From Marinilactibacillus kalidii (GTDB lineage Bacteria; Bacillota; Bacilli; Lactobacillales; Carnobacteriaceae_A), in NCBI RefSeq assembly GCF_017599325.1, contig NZ_JAGFVM010000026.1, positions 1 through 64,000 of the forward strand: 64,000 bases of DNA. Reading direction: 5' to 3'. Made by a program: the position numbers and the translations under genes. Within the stretch, counting starts at the first letter, position 1. Every line of letters starts with the position of its first letter. Under the pieces are notes generated by a model. The model worked only from the letters and a program-made list of their open reading frames with translations, had not been told where the DNA came from and made no database searches. Shown here in pieces: positions 26,351 to 34,837 of the stretch.

Positions 26351-26959
26351 ATGAATTTTATTTGGGATCTTGATGGGACTTTGATTGATTCTTATCCCGT
26401 TATTTTACAATCTTTGGAAGAAATATTTAACTTATTCGAAATCCCTTGTCAGTATAATGAAATAAGAGCGTTTATTTTGGATAAATCAGTTGTAAGTTTA
26501 CTAAAACAAACGTCCACAGACTTTAATATCCCTTATGAGGAATTAAAGTTTGACTTCTCTATAAGAACTCGTTCTAAAAATGATCAGGTCATTTTGATGG
26601 ACCACGTTATAAAATTTCTTGACTGGACTAAAAGAGAAGGAATAGAAAACTATATTTATACTCACAAAAGCGATAATGCTTTGAGTATCTTAAGCTCTCT
26701 AAAAATAGCAGAGTATTTTTCAGAAGTCATTACGAGTTCAAATGGATTTAGAAGAAAACCAGATGCTGAAGCAATTGACTATTTAATCACTAAATATAAA
26801 TTACTAAAAGAAGAAACATATTACATTGGTGATAGAATAGTTGATGTTAATGTAGCCATTAATGCTGGCATCAAAAGCATTAATCTAACTCAACCTTCGT
26901 CTAGTTACAATGTTAATATTTCTGGTTTAACTGATATTTTAAATTTAAAACTAACCTAA
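26351..26959 (+). CDS. HAD-family phosphatase
   Basis: A 202-residue hydrolase of the haloacid dehalogenase superfamily, subfamily IA, similar to phosphoglycolate phosphatase/beta-phosphoglucomutase-type proteins. Motif I is DLDGTLIDS at residue 5; motif II lies in YIYTHKS; motif III and IV in RRKPDAEAIDYLI and YIGDRIVDVNVAINAG. The ATG at 26351 follows GGAG and puts motif I at the usual distance from the N-terminus. It stands alone behind the Mga-like gene, with a strong terminator about 90 nt downstream. The substrate cannot be predicted. Confidence 0.85.
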   Translation: MNFIWDLDGTLIDSYPVILQSLEEIFNLFEIPCQYNEIRAFILDKSVVSLLKQTSTDFNIPYEELKFDFSIRTRSKNDQVILMDHVIKFLDWTKREGIENYIYTHKSDNALSILSSLKIAEYFSEVITSSNGFRRKPDAEAIDYLITKYKLLKEETYYIGDRIVDVNVAINAGIKSINLTQPSSSYNVNISGLTDILNLKLT

Positions 26960-27047
26960 CTGTAAGCATTTAATTTTCTTAGAATGATCTAGTTAATCTC
27001 TCAAAATCACTTAGTATACATCAGATTATCTAGTGTCTAAAAAATAA

Positions 27048-27097
27048 AAAGTACCCAGAAGTTAGATTGAACATCCAACTTCTGGGTACTTTTTTTA
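27048..27097. terminator. Strong terminator
   Basis: AAAGTACCCAGAAGTT pairs perfectly with AACTTCTGGGTACTTT around a 13-nt loop, followed by TTTT. Confidence 0.85.
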
Positions 27098-27159
27098 GAA
27101 TAAAATATAGATAGGCATTTAGTCAGAATAACCTGAATAGATATAGGACATATTGGGTA

Positions 27160-27732
27160 TTGTTTTTTATTGAGCTACTATGTTATTTTCAAAGAAAAGA
27201 AATTGCCACTATAGAAAGGAAGAACCCTACTATTAAAGTATTCAATGTAAAACAAATGATTCCAGTTTTCGGTTATAAATATGCTGCAACGGTTGATGAT
27301 GAGATGGTCGTTGAAATAAGTAGCAACTCTTTTATTGCAAATCTCGATAAATATGTAGGTACAATAATCGGATTACCTTTTGACTTCGCGATAACACATT
27401 CACATTCAGGAGAAAAAATGATCTTAAAAAGAACATTTAGTTTTTTCTTCAATCAATATCAAATTTTTAAAGAAGAAAAATTAATTGCTTCTATTAAGAT
27501 GCAAAAAACATCGGGTGTCCCCAAAATTTTTATAAATTCTATCTATGGAGAATATATAATTGAAACTAACCCTACTGCTAAAAAATTTGATATCAAAAAA
27601 GATGATTTAATTGTCGCCTCTGGTGAAAAGAGAATCTTCTCATTGAGTGATTTTTATGAAATCATCAATTACGATTTAGAGGATGATTTGTTTTTAATCA
27701 CCTTAGTTTGCTCGTTTGATAATATGTTTTAG
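27160..27732 (+). CDS. Hypothetical protein, possibly LURP-one/Tubby-like
   Basis: A 190-residue frame. The only start in reach is TTG at 27160 without a clear ribosome binding site, so the N-terminus is doubtful and the gene may be truncated. The body alternates short beta-type segments (KMILKRTFSFFFNQYQIFKE, LIASIKMQKT, GEYIIETNPTAKKFDIKKDD) and ends with DDLFLITLVCSFDNMF. This pattern, with a final hydrophobic helix ending in aspartate, recalls LURP-one/Tubby C-terminal fold proteins of Firmicutes; I hold that at low confidence. No operon partner. Confidence 0.5.
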   Translation: MFFIELLCYFQRKEIATIERKNPTIKVFNVKQMIPVFGYKYAATVDDEMVVEISSNSFIANLDKYVGTIIGLPFDFAITHSHSGEKMILKRTFSFFFNQYQIFKEEKLIASIKMQKTSGVPKIFINSIYGEYIIETNPTAKKFDIKKDDLIVASGEKRIFSLSDFYEIINYDLEDDLFLITLVCSFDNMF

Positions 27733-27769
27733 GTCTATAATTTATATCTCATACTTACCCCTTTCTTTA

Positions 27770-28027
27770 TTATTTTTCGAATTTTTCTCTATGGATTTTA
27801 TCTACATTCTTTTTTATTACTCCCAAAGATATTTCTGGATTCTCTCGCTTAATCATCTGAACTGTTTCGAAAATGGAATTGCTAGAAAAAGATTTTTTCA
27901 ATTTATTTAACATCTCATTTAATTTTTTTAGTTTTTTAGAAACATCTTCTTCATCCCTTAAAAATAGCTCGTTTAATAACAATGGTATAAGCGGATAAAG
28001 TATTTTCGTAAAGTTTAAGTTAACCAT
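27770..28027 (-). CDS. Hypothetical small protein, doubtful
   Basis: An 85-residue lysine-rich frame with a hydrophobic N-terminal part and a helical charged middle (DVSKKLKKLNEMLNKLKKSF) that could form a coiled coil. No ribosome binding site is seen before the ATG. Base composition and codon use fit coding sequence, but there is no family match. It may be a remnant. Confidence 0.35.
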   Translation of the reverse strand: MVNLNFTKILYPLIPLLLNELFLRDEEDVSKKLKKLNEMLNKLKKSFSSNSIFETVQMIKRENPEISLGVIKKNVDKIHREKFEK

Positions 28028-28283
28028 GTTGTTGACAAAGTATTTTCGGTTTTTTAATTGTTTAACAGAAAACGTTTCTCTTCATTTGTTACGCATTATT
28101 GTGCCTAGACTACTCTAAATCAAAAACGTTGAATATTTGTGAATATTTAAAATGGAACGTTTACATATCTAAAATTACTAGTCTAATAGTTATCAGTAAA
28201 AAGAACAGCTCTATTGCTTATTTTCAATGTCTCATACTCCGTTAAAATCATGCATACTACTTAAAATGATTATGACTATAAGA
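28028..28283. other. Gene-free stretch
   Basis: AT-rich DNA without a supported gene or clear regulatory motif, between a doubtful small gene and a terminator hairpin. Confidence 0.4.
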
Positions 28284-28336
28284 AACACGAAAGAAGATAA
28301 TTCCGACTGTTTATCGGAATCATCTTCTTTCGTGTC
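28284..28336 (-). terminator. Long terminator hairpin
   Basis: ACACGAAAGAAGAT-ATTCCGA pairs with T-CGGAAT-ATCTTCTTTCGTGT, over 20 bp, about 13 nt behind the DUF1456 gene. Confidence 0.75.
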
Positions 28337-28348
28337 TGTTTTTATTCA

Positions 28349-28867
28349 TTAAGCTCTATATCTATAAGCCAATCCTTTTAAGAAGTTTCTAGCGTAACGG
28401 TCGCCACATTCTTTGTAGTTTCGTTGGCCTTCTTTTCGAAGTACTGCGCTGAGTTCACTGTTTGAGATATAAACGCCAGTCTCATCCAAAATATCTAGCA
28501 TGTCTTCACTTGTCAGTGATAGGGCAATTTTGACTTTTTTGAGGAGTACATTGTTGACGCTACGATCATTTTTGATCATGCTTTTATGTTTCTTCGTGTC
28601 GCCAGGTTTCTCTTCTTGTTTTCCGCGTTTAAACACAATTAAGCCATTTAGAAAAGACTCTAACGTTGCATTATCACACGTTTTGGCGTATTCATTTTCT
28701 GTATGTGTTTCTTCATTGTCTTCTTGATCATTTTTTGTTCTCGCCAGCAATTGTTGTACATCTTCTACTGTTAGTTCTTTGTCACCCAATTTGAAAATTT
28801 CTACCATGTCACTGTCTTTAATATCTAAGGCATATCTTAGTCGAACTAGTCTATCATTATTATTCAT
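28349..28867 (-). CDS. DUF1456 (YehS-like) protein
   Basis: A 172-residue protein made of two copies of the DUF1456 unit: NDRLVRLRYALDIKDSDMVE near the N-terminus and NNVLLKKVKIALSLTSEDML at about residue 104, each followed by a segment on when the next step is allowed (ELTVEDVQQLL and YISNSELSAVL), joined by an acidic then basic linker. The second copy ends CGDRYARNFLKGLAYRYR, typical for the family. Function unknown in all members I know. AGGAGG-like GGAGGAC lies before the ATG. It follows the membrane-protein operon to its right but with an 80-nt gap. Confidence 0.88.
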   Translation of the reverse strand: MNNNDRLVRLRYALDIKDSDMVEIFKLGDKELTVEDVQQLLARTKNDQEDNEETHTENEYAKTCDNATLESFLNGLIVFKRGKQEEKPGDTKKHKSMIKNDRSVNNVLLKKVKIALSLTSEDMLDILDETGVYISNSELSAVLRKEGQRNYKECGDRYARNFLKGLAYRYRA

Positions 28868-28951
28868 ATTGTCCTCCAGTATTTATTGTACGTTAATACC
28901 AGTATACCTTCTTGACTGATGACAAGAAAGCTTCAATCAGCTCTTGTAGTA

Positions 28952-29521
28952 TTACTTTACATTTTCTTCTGCTAGAAAAGCATTCTTGAAATCGCTCAGC
29001 GTATAAAGAAGGACGATGCCACCTATAAAACTCAACGCACTGCCTAAAAGAGTTGCTAGTTGAAAATAATTCGTATTGGTTGTTACTCCAATCGCAACAC
29101 CACACGTTCCTAATCCCATCAACCATAAGAACAGTTGATCTTTTCTCACAAATTTTGGTATATCATCATCTAACCTTTTTCTTTCCAGTTCACTGATACC
29201 GATTAGTAGTATGTAGTGAAGGACGATCAATTCCAATAACATCAACACACTTTGATAGTACTGATACATTAATGTCGAGTAGACATCGAAATTTGAATAA
29301 TACTCCATAAACGGTACGATGAATGTAAGCAACACTAGCATCGCCGTCCCAACTCTAGGAACTAAGAATCGTTGTTCTTCTGTTTCTTTTTCTATATCAT
29401 AGTATCCGAGAAGCAAAACCATATAGCCCACAAAAGCTGGAACTACTGTGAAAATACCTACCGTAAAGTTTACATGTGCGAGGATCAGTCCCCAAAAAAC
29501 AAGCCTATAACCAGAAACCAT
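28952..29521 (-). CDS. Multi-pass membrane protein of unknown function
   Basis: A 189-residue hydrophobic protein with about six helices, arranged as three N-terminal helices, a short charged loop (SELERKRLDDDIPKFVRKDQ) and further helices at about 130-175. GGGGAGAAG lies just before the ATG, inside or next to the end of the gene upstream (3-nt gap), so it is translated from the same operon as the two ATT-started paralogs. No family recognised. Confidence 0.7.
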   Translation of the reverse strand: MVSGYRLVFWGLILAHVNFTVGIFTVVPAFVGYMVLLLGYYDIEKETEEQRFLVPRVGTAMLVLLTFIVPFMEYYSNFDVYSTLMYQYYQSVLMLLELIVLHYILLIGISELERKRLDDDIPKFVRKDQLFLWLMGLGTCGVAIGVTTNTNYFQLATLLGSALSFIGGIVLLYTLSDFKNAFLAEENVK

Positions 29522-29524
29522 TTT

Positions 29525-30400
29525 TTATTCTTCTCCCCTTATCTTGATATAGTCATGAACATCCCAAAAACCGTAATCATTCTCTTCGTTGATTACCGAG
29601 CTAATTTGTTGTGTAAATTTGTTGCCTTCTTCATCTGCAAAGGTAGCCTCTATTGTAAAATCTATCTGAGTAAATTCAGTCAATCGATTTTTACTACTTT
29701 TCATTTCTGAAGTAATCATTACCGTAGACTCTGGAGAAAACGTCATGCCCTCTGCTTCACTAATAGGTACGCCATCAATTTGGATATCTAATAAGCCTTC
29801 ATAATCTGTTAGCTGATTCATATTGGTATCCGTCAACGTGACCTTCTTAGCAACCTCAAATTTATTTTCAAGTACACCATCAAATAAAATCGTTGAGTAC
29901 AATTCTAGCGGTCCTTCTCTTTTTTCGTTATGATTTAGATGGATTTCCCCTAAATCTACATGGGTCTCGCTTCCATCCGTAAAATAAATCGTTGCCTTTC
30001 TAAGGACATTATCCGTATGATCATATTCATCAGAATAATCACGAACGCTGACGAATACTTCTCTTAAACGATAGATATCGAAGTGTTTCTGATTTCTTAT
30101 CGCTTGCGTATTTTCCAATTCATCAATTAGTGTTCTTGATGAGCTATCTAATCGTATATTTGGATTTTCTGGAAAGTCTATATTGCCAATCCTTTTTGTT
30201 TCTTCCGCATTTGTAAGATACGATAGTTTGATTTGATATCGTTCATTTTGTTCTCCAGATTTTAGCGGCGACTTTGCTTGATCACTTTTCAAAAATAGTG
30301 GCTCGTCCAAATAGAAATAAGTACGTCCGGTGAATCCTACAAGAATCACTGCACCGATAAGGCTAATAATGGTCAAAAATAAAAGATTGTTTCGTTTAAT
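29525..30400 (-). CDS. Membrane-anchored hypothetical protein, apparent ATT start (paralog 2)
   Basis: About 291 residues if started at ATT 30400 (IKRNNLLFLTIISLIGAVIL), giving a basic N-terminus and one signal-anchor helix; the rest is an extracytoplasmic domain rich in acidic and Thr residues (YRLREVFVSVRDYSDEYDHT, ITSEMKSSKNRLTEFTQ). The first standard start is TTG at 30376, which lies 33 nt from the only Shine-Dalgarno sequence (AAAGGAG) and inside the anchor. Clearly paralogous to the neighbour upstream: both carry a YFYLDEPLFLK / YLKMDRPLFLK segment, a YRLREVF / YSVRQVY segment and the same length. Function unknown. Confidence 0.7.
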   Translation of the reverse strand: MKRNNLLFLTIISLIGAVILVGFTGRTYFYLDEPLFLKSDQAKSPLKSGEQNERYQIKLSYLTNAEETKRIGNIDFPENPNIRLDSSSRTLIDELENTQAIRNQKHFDIYRLREVFVSVRDYSDEYDHTDNVLRKATIYFTDGSETHVDLGEIHLNHNEKREGPLELYSTILFDGVLENKFEVAKKVTLTDTNMNQLTDYEGLLDIQIDGVPISEAEGMTFSPESTVMITSEMKSSKNRLTEFTQIDFTIEATFADEEGNKFTQQISSVINEENDYGFWDVHDYIKIRGEE

Positions 30401-30445
30401 AATATCGCTCCTTTAATGTGACCTTCGTTCTCACTAGAATTCCCG

Positions 30446-31339
30446 CTAATTATCCGCTCTCTTTTCCCTATCTTTAACATAACGATGGAGATTTCTAAAA
30501 TTAAAATCTTTTCGTTCATTTTTCACTCTAAATAATGATTGAGTGAACGTATTTCCTTCTCCATCTATCAATGTCACATCGGGTGAAAAGTCTACTGACA
30601 TGAACGCGTCTGGCTGATGATTTTCTTTTTCTGGTTCAGTGTAAAAGATGAGTTCATCTTCTGCTTGTAGCGCTATGCTATCAAAAGATTGGAGCCAACT
30701 ATTTTCTAGTTTTATTTGAAGATCCATGTTCGTATTCTTCATTCGTTTCTGGTCAATATTTTCTATTGTTGTATTTTTCAAAATACGGTAGTGCGTTTCA
30801 CTTGCTCCATTATTCTGCTCCTCTATTGTTCTTTCCAGAAGAGATTCATTGAGAGGCTGATTATTTTTCAAATGCAGCGCTCCGATATCTGCCAATATTT
30901 CTGTGCGATCACTAAAATAAAACTTTGCTTGTTGTAACACTCGCTCTGTTTCCAGTCGGTTCTCACTTGTATCTCTAAGTAAAATATATACTTGTCTGAC
31001 ACTGTACGTCCCATACGAAGCTCCACTATGTACGCCATCATACGTGCCTTGACTTAAATAATCTTGATAATTCAATTCAGAAACAACTCCCTGAAGTTCA
31101 GGGTGTTCTGGAAAGGTTATTTGTTCAACCACATTATCGGTATCATTATTGGTTATATATTCCAATTTAAACCGATATTCTTTATAAGTATCCTCTGATA
31201 TGTAATAGTTCTCATCACGATTGTATTTTAAAAATAACGGACGATCCATTTTTAGATACTGATAGCCTAAAAAACTAAGCAGCATAAGCCCAATAATAGT
31301 ACAGATCATTGTGATAAATAATGCTCGATTCCTTTTAAT
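30446..31339 (-). CDS. Membrane-anchored hypothetical protein, apparent ATT start (paralog 1)
   Basis: About 297 residues from ATT 31339 (IKRNRALFITMICTIIGLML), with a single anchor helix then an extracytoplasmic domain. AGAGGAGGG lies 5 nt before this ATT. A GTG at 31369 is in frame, but it has no Shine-Dalgarno sequence and would place AGGAGG inside the coding region. Shares with paralog 2 the PLFLK motif after the anchor, a VEQITFPEHPEL / GNIDFPENPNI motif, and the FTQSLFRVKNERKDF / FTQQISSVINEENDY ending. The two genes and the multi-pass membrane gene form one operon, which suggests they act together at the membrane (inference). Confidence 0.72.
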   Translation of the reverse strand: MKRNRALFITMICTIIGLMLLSFLGYQYLKMDRPLFLKYNRDENYYISEDTYKEYRFKLEYITNNDTDNVVEQITFPEHPELQGVVSELNYQDYLSQGTYDGVHSGASYGTYSVRQVYILLRDTSENRLETERVLQQAKFYFSDRTEILADIGALHLKNNQPLNESLLERTIEEQNNGASETHYRILKNTTIENIDQKRMKNTNMDLQIKLENSWLQSFDSIALQAEDELIFYTEPEKENHQPDAFMSVDFSPDVTLIDGEGNTFTQSLFRVKNERKDFNFRNLHRYVKDREKRADN

Positions 31340-31391
31340 AGTAACCCTCCTCTTAAGAAACGATAACACAGAATAAACTCTTGAACAATAA

Positions 31392-31438
31392 AAAAATCAA
31401 GCTAGACTGGCAGATACATACCAGTCTGGCTTGATTTC
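31392..31438 (-). terminator. Terminator after the YjiH-like gene
   Basis: AAATCAAGCCAGACTGG pairs with CCAGTCTAGCTTGATTT around a 10-nt loop, followed on the minus strand by TTTTATTG. Confidence 0.85.
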
Positions 31439-31449
31439 AATTTGATGGG

Positions 31450-32805
31450 TCAAAATGAGATAATGTTCATTGCGGCTAGAATATTTGTGAGCATCACAAG
31501 CAAGGGTATAGAGATAACTGTTCTAAACAAGAAGACTTTGACAACATCTAAAAAGTTCAGACCAATTTTAGTTTTAACAAGAATCATCCCTGTCTCTGAC
31601 ATGAAGACAAGCTGAGTAAATGCCAATACACCGATAAAGAATCTTGAGGCTTCTGATGCTGAATCAGTAATAAATAAAGCAGGTAGATACATATCCGCAA
31701 AACCAGCCAATGAAGCCGGCGCCATTTGTCTCGCAACGTCAGTGCTGTATCCAATAAAGTCATAGACATAAACGAGTGGCGCACTAATGATGTCAAACAA
31801 CGGTGTATACTCTGCCAGTATCAACGAGAACGTACCGATCGCCATGATGACCGGCAAAAATCCTACAAAGATATTGATGATATTTTTGATTGCTGAAATT
31901 AAAGCTTCTAAAATAGTTGTCGACTCCGCTTGTTCGATCGCTGAATCATAGGCGTACCTTAAGGTAGATTTGTCTTCTGGTATGTTCACTTCTTTAGGTG
32001 TCTTATCTTGATAGTAAGTCCGACTAAACTTCTTCAACGGTAACCGTGCAGTGATGAAGGCTAAGATTAAGGTGATGAGAACGATTGAACCATAGAAAAT
32101 CGGAAAAATCGAACTAAAGCCTAATTCTTGCGCGACTGCTGCCGCAAAAGCAATACCAACGATCGAGAAACTCGTTGAGATGATGTAAGCTTCCCTTTGT
32201 GTATAGTAGCCTCTTTGATACTGTGTATCGGTCACAACAATACCAATCGTTCCGTCTCCAACGAATGATGCGATAGCGTCGATGGTCGAATAACCAGGAA
32301 CTTTGAAGACCTTTTCCATAATTGGGCCAAGTAAAACGCCGATAAATTCAACCACTCCGAAATGAGTCAGTAACGGTAAAGCAAGAATACCTACAAAAAA
32401 GGTAATATAAAGCGTTGTTAACAGTCCACCATCTCCAACCATGGTTCCGCCTGTTCCTTCGTCATACAGGAATTGCGCCCAAGAGGCTTGTTCAAACCAA
32501 CCATTGACTATGATTAGGTACAGAAGTGATCCCACTATTCTCAAAAACACATTGATAGGAGATGCTTTGAACACAGAATTTACATACTTGTTCTCTGACG
32601 TATAAAAAGTAAAGACAATCGTTGCGAGTAAGACGATCCACGAACAAGCAATGGTCATTAAAATGAATGCATCGAAGATATACGTATTTACAAAAGTAAT
32701 AATATGAGAAATCAAAATACTACTTTCCCCATCAATATTAAATGGGAAAAGAAAGAAAATAAACCCTAACAAAGATAGCAAAACAAACTTCAATTTATTG
32801 ATCAT
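31450..32805 (-). CDS. YjiH-like nucleoside-recognition (gate) membrane protein
   Basis: A 451-residue permease-like protein with about ten helices. It contains two Gate-type segments, one near DAIASFVGDGTIGIVVTDTQ and one near APASLAGFADMYLPALFITD, and ends in SETGMILVKTKIGLNFLDVV, all usual for YjiH/SpmA-SpmB-like proteins. ATG at 32805 is chosen because AAGGAG lies 8 nt upstream; the longer frame has none. The transported or sensed compound is unknown for this family. Single gene, with its own terminator and a long 5' intergenic region. Confidence 0.85.
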   Translation of the reverse strand: MINKLKFVLLSLLGFIFFLFPFNIDGESSILISHIITFVNTYIFDAFILMTIACSWIVLLATIVFTFYTSENKYVNSVFKASPINVFLRIVGSLLYLIIVNGWFEQASWAQFLYDEGTGGTMVGDGGLLTTLYITFFVGILALPLLTHFGVVEFIGVLLGPIMEKVFKVPGYSTIDAIASFVGDGTIGIVVTDTQYQRGYYTQREAYIISTSFSIVGIAFAAAVAQELGFSSIFPIFYGSIVLITLILAFITARLPLKKFSRTYYQDKTPKEVNIPEDKSTLRYAYDSAIEQAESTTILEALISAIKNIINIFVGFLPVIMAIGTFSLILAEYTPLFDIISAPLVYVYDFIGYSTDVARQMAPASLAGFADMYLPALFITDSASEASRFFIGVLAFTQLVFMSETGMILVKTKIGLNFLDVVKVFLFRTVISIPLLVMLTNILAAMNIISF

Positions 32806-33060
32806 TTTCCTAGCTCCTTCCAATTTCAGTCATTTTTTAGCGTAGCATATGCGCCACGCAATCACAATTATAGCCCTCTTTTATACATAAATCCGCTGTA
32901 TACCTGTATATACCGACGTACTTTATGAATATTTTCTCATCTATAACTTTCTATAGTTTTTATAATAACGTAGCCTTTTCCGATTTTTGTGTAGAATCTT
33001 TTAGCATAAAGGACGGTTTATGTTATGCTTTTTCTATATTCTACATAAAGGAGCTTTTTC

Positions 33061-33378
33061 ATGATACTTAGAACGCTCATACCCATTTTTCTCTCCATTA
33101 TCCTATTTTTACCAATCAGCTGGCTAACCGAACGCTCAATTTTCGGTTCTAAAGAAAATACGTTTCAGTCATTATCAGTTAAACAAAAAGCAATGATAAA
33201 CAGCTGGACGATTCTCTTGCTATTTCTCCTCGTCAATACGCTTTTTGAAGTCTTCCATCTTTATCAAAGTGCTTTTACTGATACATACGCTTCCTTCTTT
33301 TATTTGCTTGTTCTTTTAGTCTCTTATGTACTTTCTCATTTCTTCTATCGCTCAAAAGGTAGCGCCAATACTCAATAA
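33061..33378 (+). CDS. Small membrane protein, three helices
   Basis: A 105-residue protein with helices at about residues 3-20, 47-67 and 77-96 and a basic loop after the first (LTERSIFGSKENTFQSLSVK). AAAGGAG lies 7 nt upstream. The next gene has the same layout, with SLSV also at the start of the loop before the second helix, so they may be old duplicates. Function unknown. Confidence 0.7.
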   Translation: MILRTLIPIFLSIILFLPISWLTERSIFGSKENTFQSLSVKQKAMINSWTILLLFLLVNTLFEVFHLYQSAFTDTYASFFYLLVLLVSYVLSHFFYRSKGSANTQ

Positions 33379-33409
33379 CAACACTAATTTTAAGGAGGCA
33401 TTTTTAACA

Positions 33410-33703
33410 ATGGATCCATACATTATTTTTTCTATCATATTGATCATCCTTTTAGTCATATCCTTCAGTACAAAAGCATCCCGTTTTAACTTTTTGAAAT
33501 CTAGTTTATCAGTTGCTGAACGTAATGAAATCAAATTAAAATCGGCCGCTCTTAGTTGGATGTGTATTCTTTTCAGTATGGGTGGCCGCATGATTCTCCC
33601 CTCTATTAACCCAGAACCTCATCCTGAAATTTATTATATTCTAAGCGGCACTGTAGCTTATTTTACTAGTTACTTTGTTCTAATCAATAAAGAGAGTTAT
33701 TAA
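33410..33703 (+). CDS. Small membrane protein, three helices
   Basis: A 97-residue protein starting MDPYIIFSIILIILLVISF, with two further helices at about 46-60 and 74-92. The ATG at 33410 is preceded by AAGGAGG at 11 nt. It follows the similar small gene by 31 nt in one transcription unit and ends at a perfect terminator. No family recognised. Confidence 0.7.
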   Translation: MDPYIIFSIILIILLVISFSTKASRFNFLKSSLSVAERNEIKLKSAALSWMCILFSMGGRMILPSINPEPHPEIYYILSGTVAYFTSYFVLINKESY

Positions 33704-33715
33704 TAACTGAGGTAC

Positions 33716-33765
33716 AAAAAAAGGCCTGTATAGTCAGTAATCCATACTGACTATACAGGCCTTTT
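33716..33765. terminator. Perfect bidirectional terminator
   Basis: AAGGCCTGTATAGTCAGTA and TACTGACTATACAGGCCTT form a 19-bp stem with A and T runs on both sides. It serves the small-protein genes and the converging phosphoesterase gene. Confidence 0.9.
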
Positions 33766-33770
33766 CCGAT

Positions 33771-34574
33771 TTACTGACTCATATTTAACGTCTTCAAGAT
33801 ATTTCCTGTTTCATAGACTTTACTTTGCGTATCTACTATTTTTCCATTTTCAATCTGGTATACATGATAACCATATTTCTCCTCGAATCTTACTTGCGCT
33901 GCGCCTAAGTCTTCTCCCACAAAAGACATGCCCACAACGGTGAAATAAGTGGTCTGATCAATTTTTGTCTCGTAAGAATGATGCGTATGTCCATTCAATA
34001 CACACAAGACGTTTCGACTAGAAAGCTTTTCTAATAATCTATTCGCTTCAGGAAGGGCGGTTATTGGACTCTGGTTTTCAAACAGATGATGGTGAGTGAC
34101 CAAGATGATTGGCTTATTTTTTGCTTCTTCCAATGCATGATCCAGCCACTTTAACTGTTCTTCACTGAGATAGCCATTGGAATTACCGTGAACCGCGCTA
34201 TCAAAAGAAAGGATTGTAAAGTCGTCAAAATGTTCTACTACATTATAGGGTTCTTCTGATGGCACTTCGTCTAACCATCCTATCCTAAAGTTTGATTTAA
34301 TATCGTGATTGCCCATCGTCACGATTATTTTGACATCTCCGATTTGTTCTTGGATAAATCGTTTCAGTACGCGATAATCCTCTGCCTCACCACTATCGGT
34401 CAAGTCGCCACTAATGATCAAAAGATCGATTGCCTGTTGTGCCTGAATATTCTTTAGACATTTAGCAAGCGGAATCAATGGACTTTGCATCAGCGCTAGC
34501 ATTTCTTGGTAGCCATTCTCGCTTTGCTCATATGATTGTCTAAAATGGATATCTGATAAGTGTACTATATTCAT
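33771..34574 (-). CDS. Calcineurin-like metallophosphoesterase
   Basis: A 267-residue phosphoesterase with all metal motifs in order: LSDIHFRQ (D8, H10) at the N-terminus, SGDLTDSG, MGNHD, VTHHH and NGHTHHS. The size and spacing resemble class III cyclic nucleotide phosphodiesterases (CpdA/Icc), but many relatives act on other phosphoesters. No signal peptide, so it is cytoplasmic. Single gene; GGAGAG precedes the ATG. Substrate not predictable from context. Confidence 0.85.
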   Translation of the reverse strand: MNIVHLSDIHFRQSYEQSENGYQEMLALMQSPLIPLAKCLKNIQAQQAIDLLIISGDLTDSGEAEDYRVLKRFIQEQIGDVKIIVTMGNHDIKSNFRIGWLDEVPSEEPYNVVEHFDDFTILSFDSAVHGNSNGYLSEEQLKWLDHALEEAKNKPIILVTHHHLFENQSPITALPEANRLLEKLSSRNVLCVLNGHTHHSYETKIDQTTYFTVVGMSFVGEDLGAAQVRFEEKYGYHVYQIENGKIVDTQSKVYETGNILKTLNMSQ

Positions 34575-34837
34575 CTATACTCAATTTCTCTCCTAAAATT
34601 ACGTTTGTAGAAACACTTGTAAATACCCCCCTGAGAAAACTCAAGACGGTATTCACGATTTCTATACGTTTATATCAAGTGACCAAGCCGCTCTCAAACA
34701 GCTTAGTCGCCTGATCCACTACCTCTTTTATATACTTAGACAGCCTCTACGCTGTCTATCTCTTCAACGGTCGACGCTCTCAAACGTGTCCTAGAAGTTT
34801 TAGCATTGGCAAAAGTCCTCTACACCCTTTATCAACG

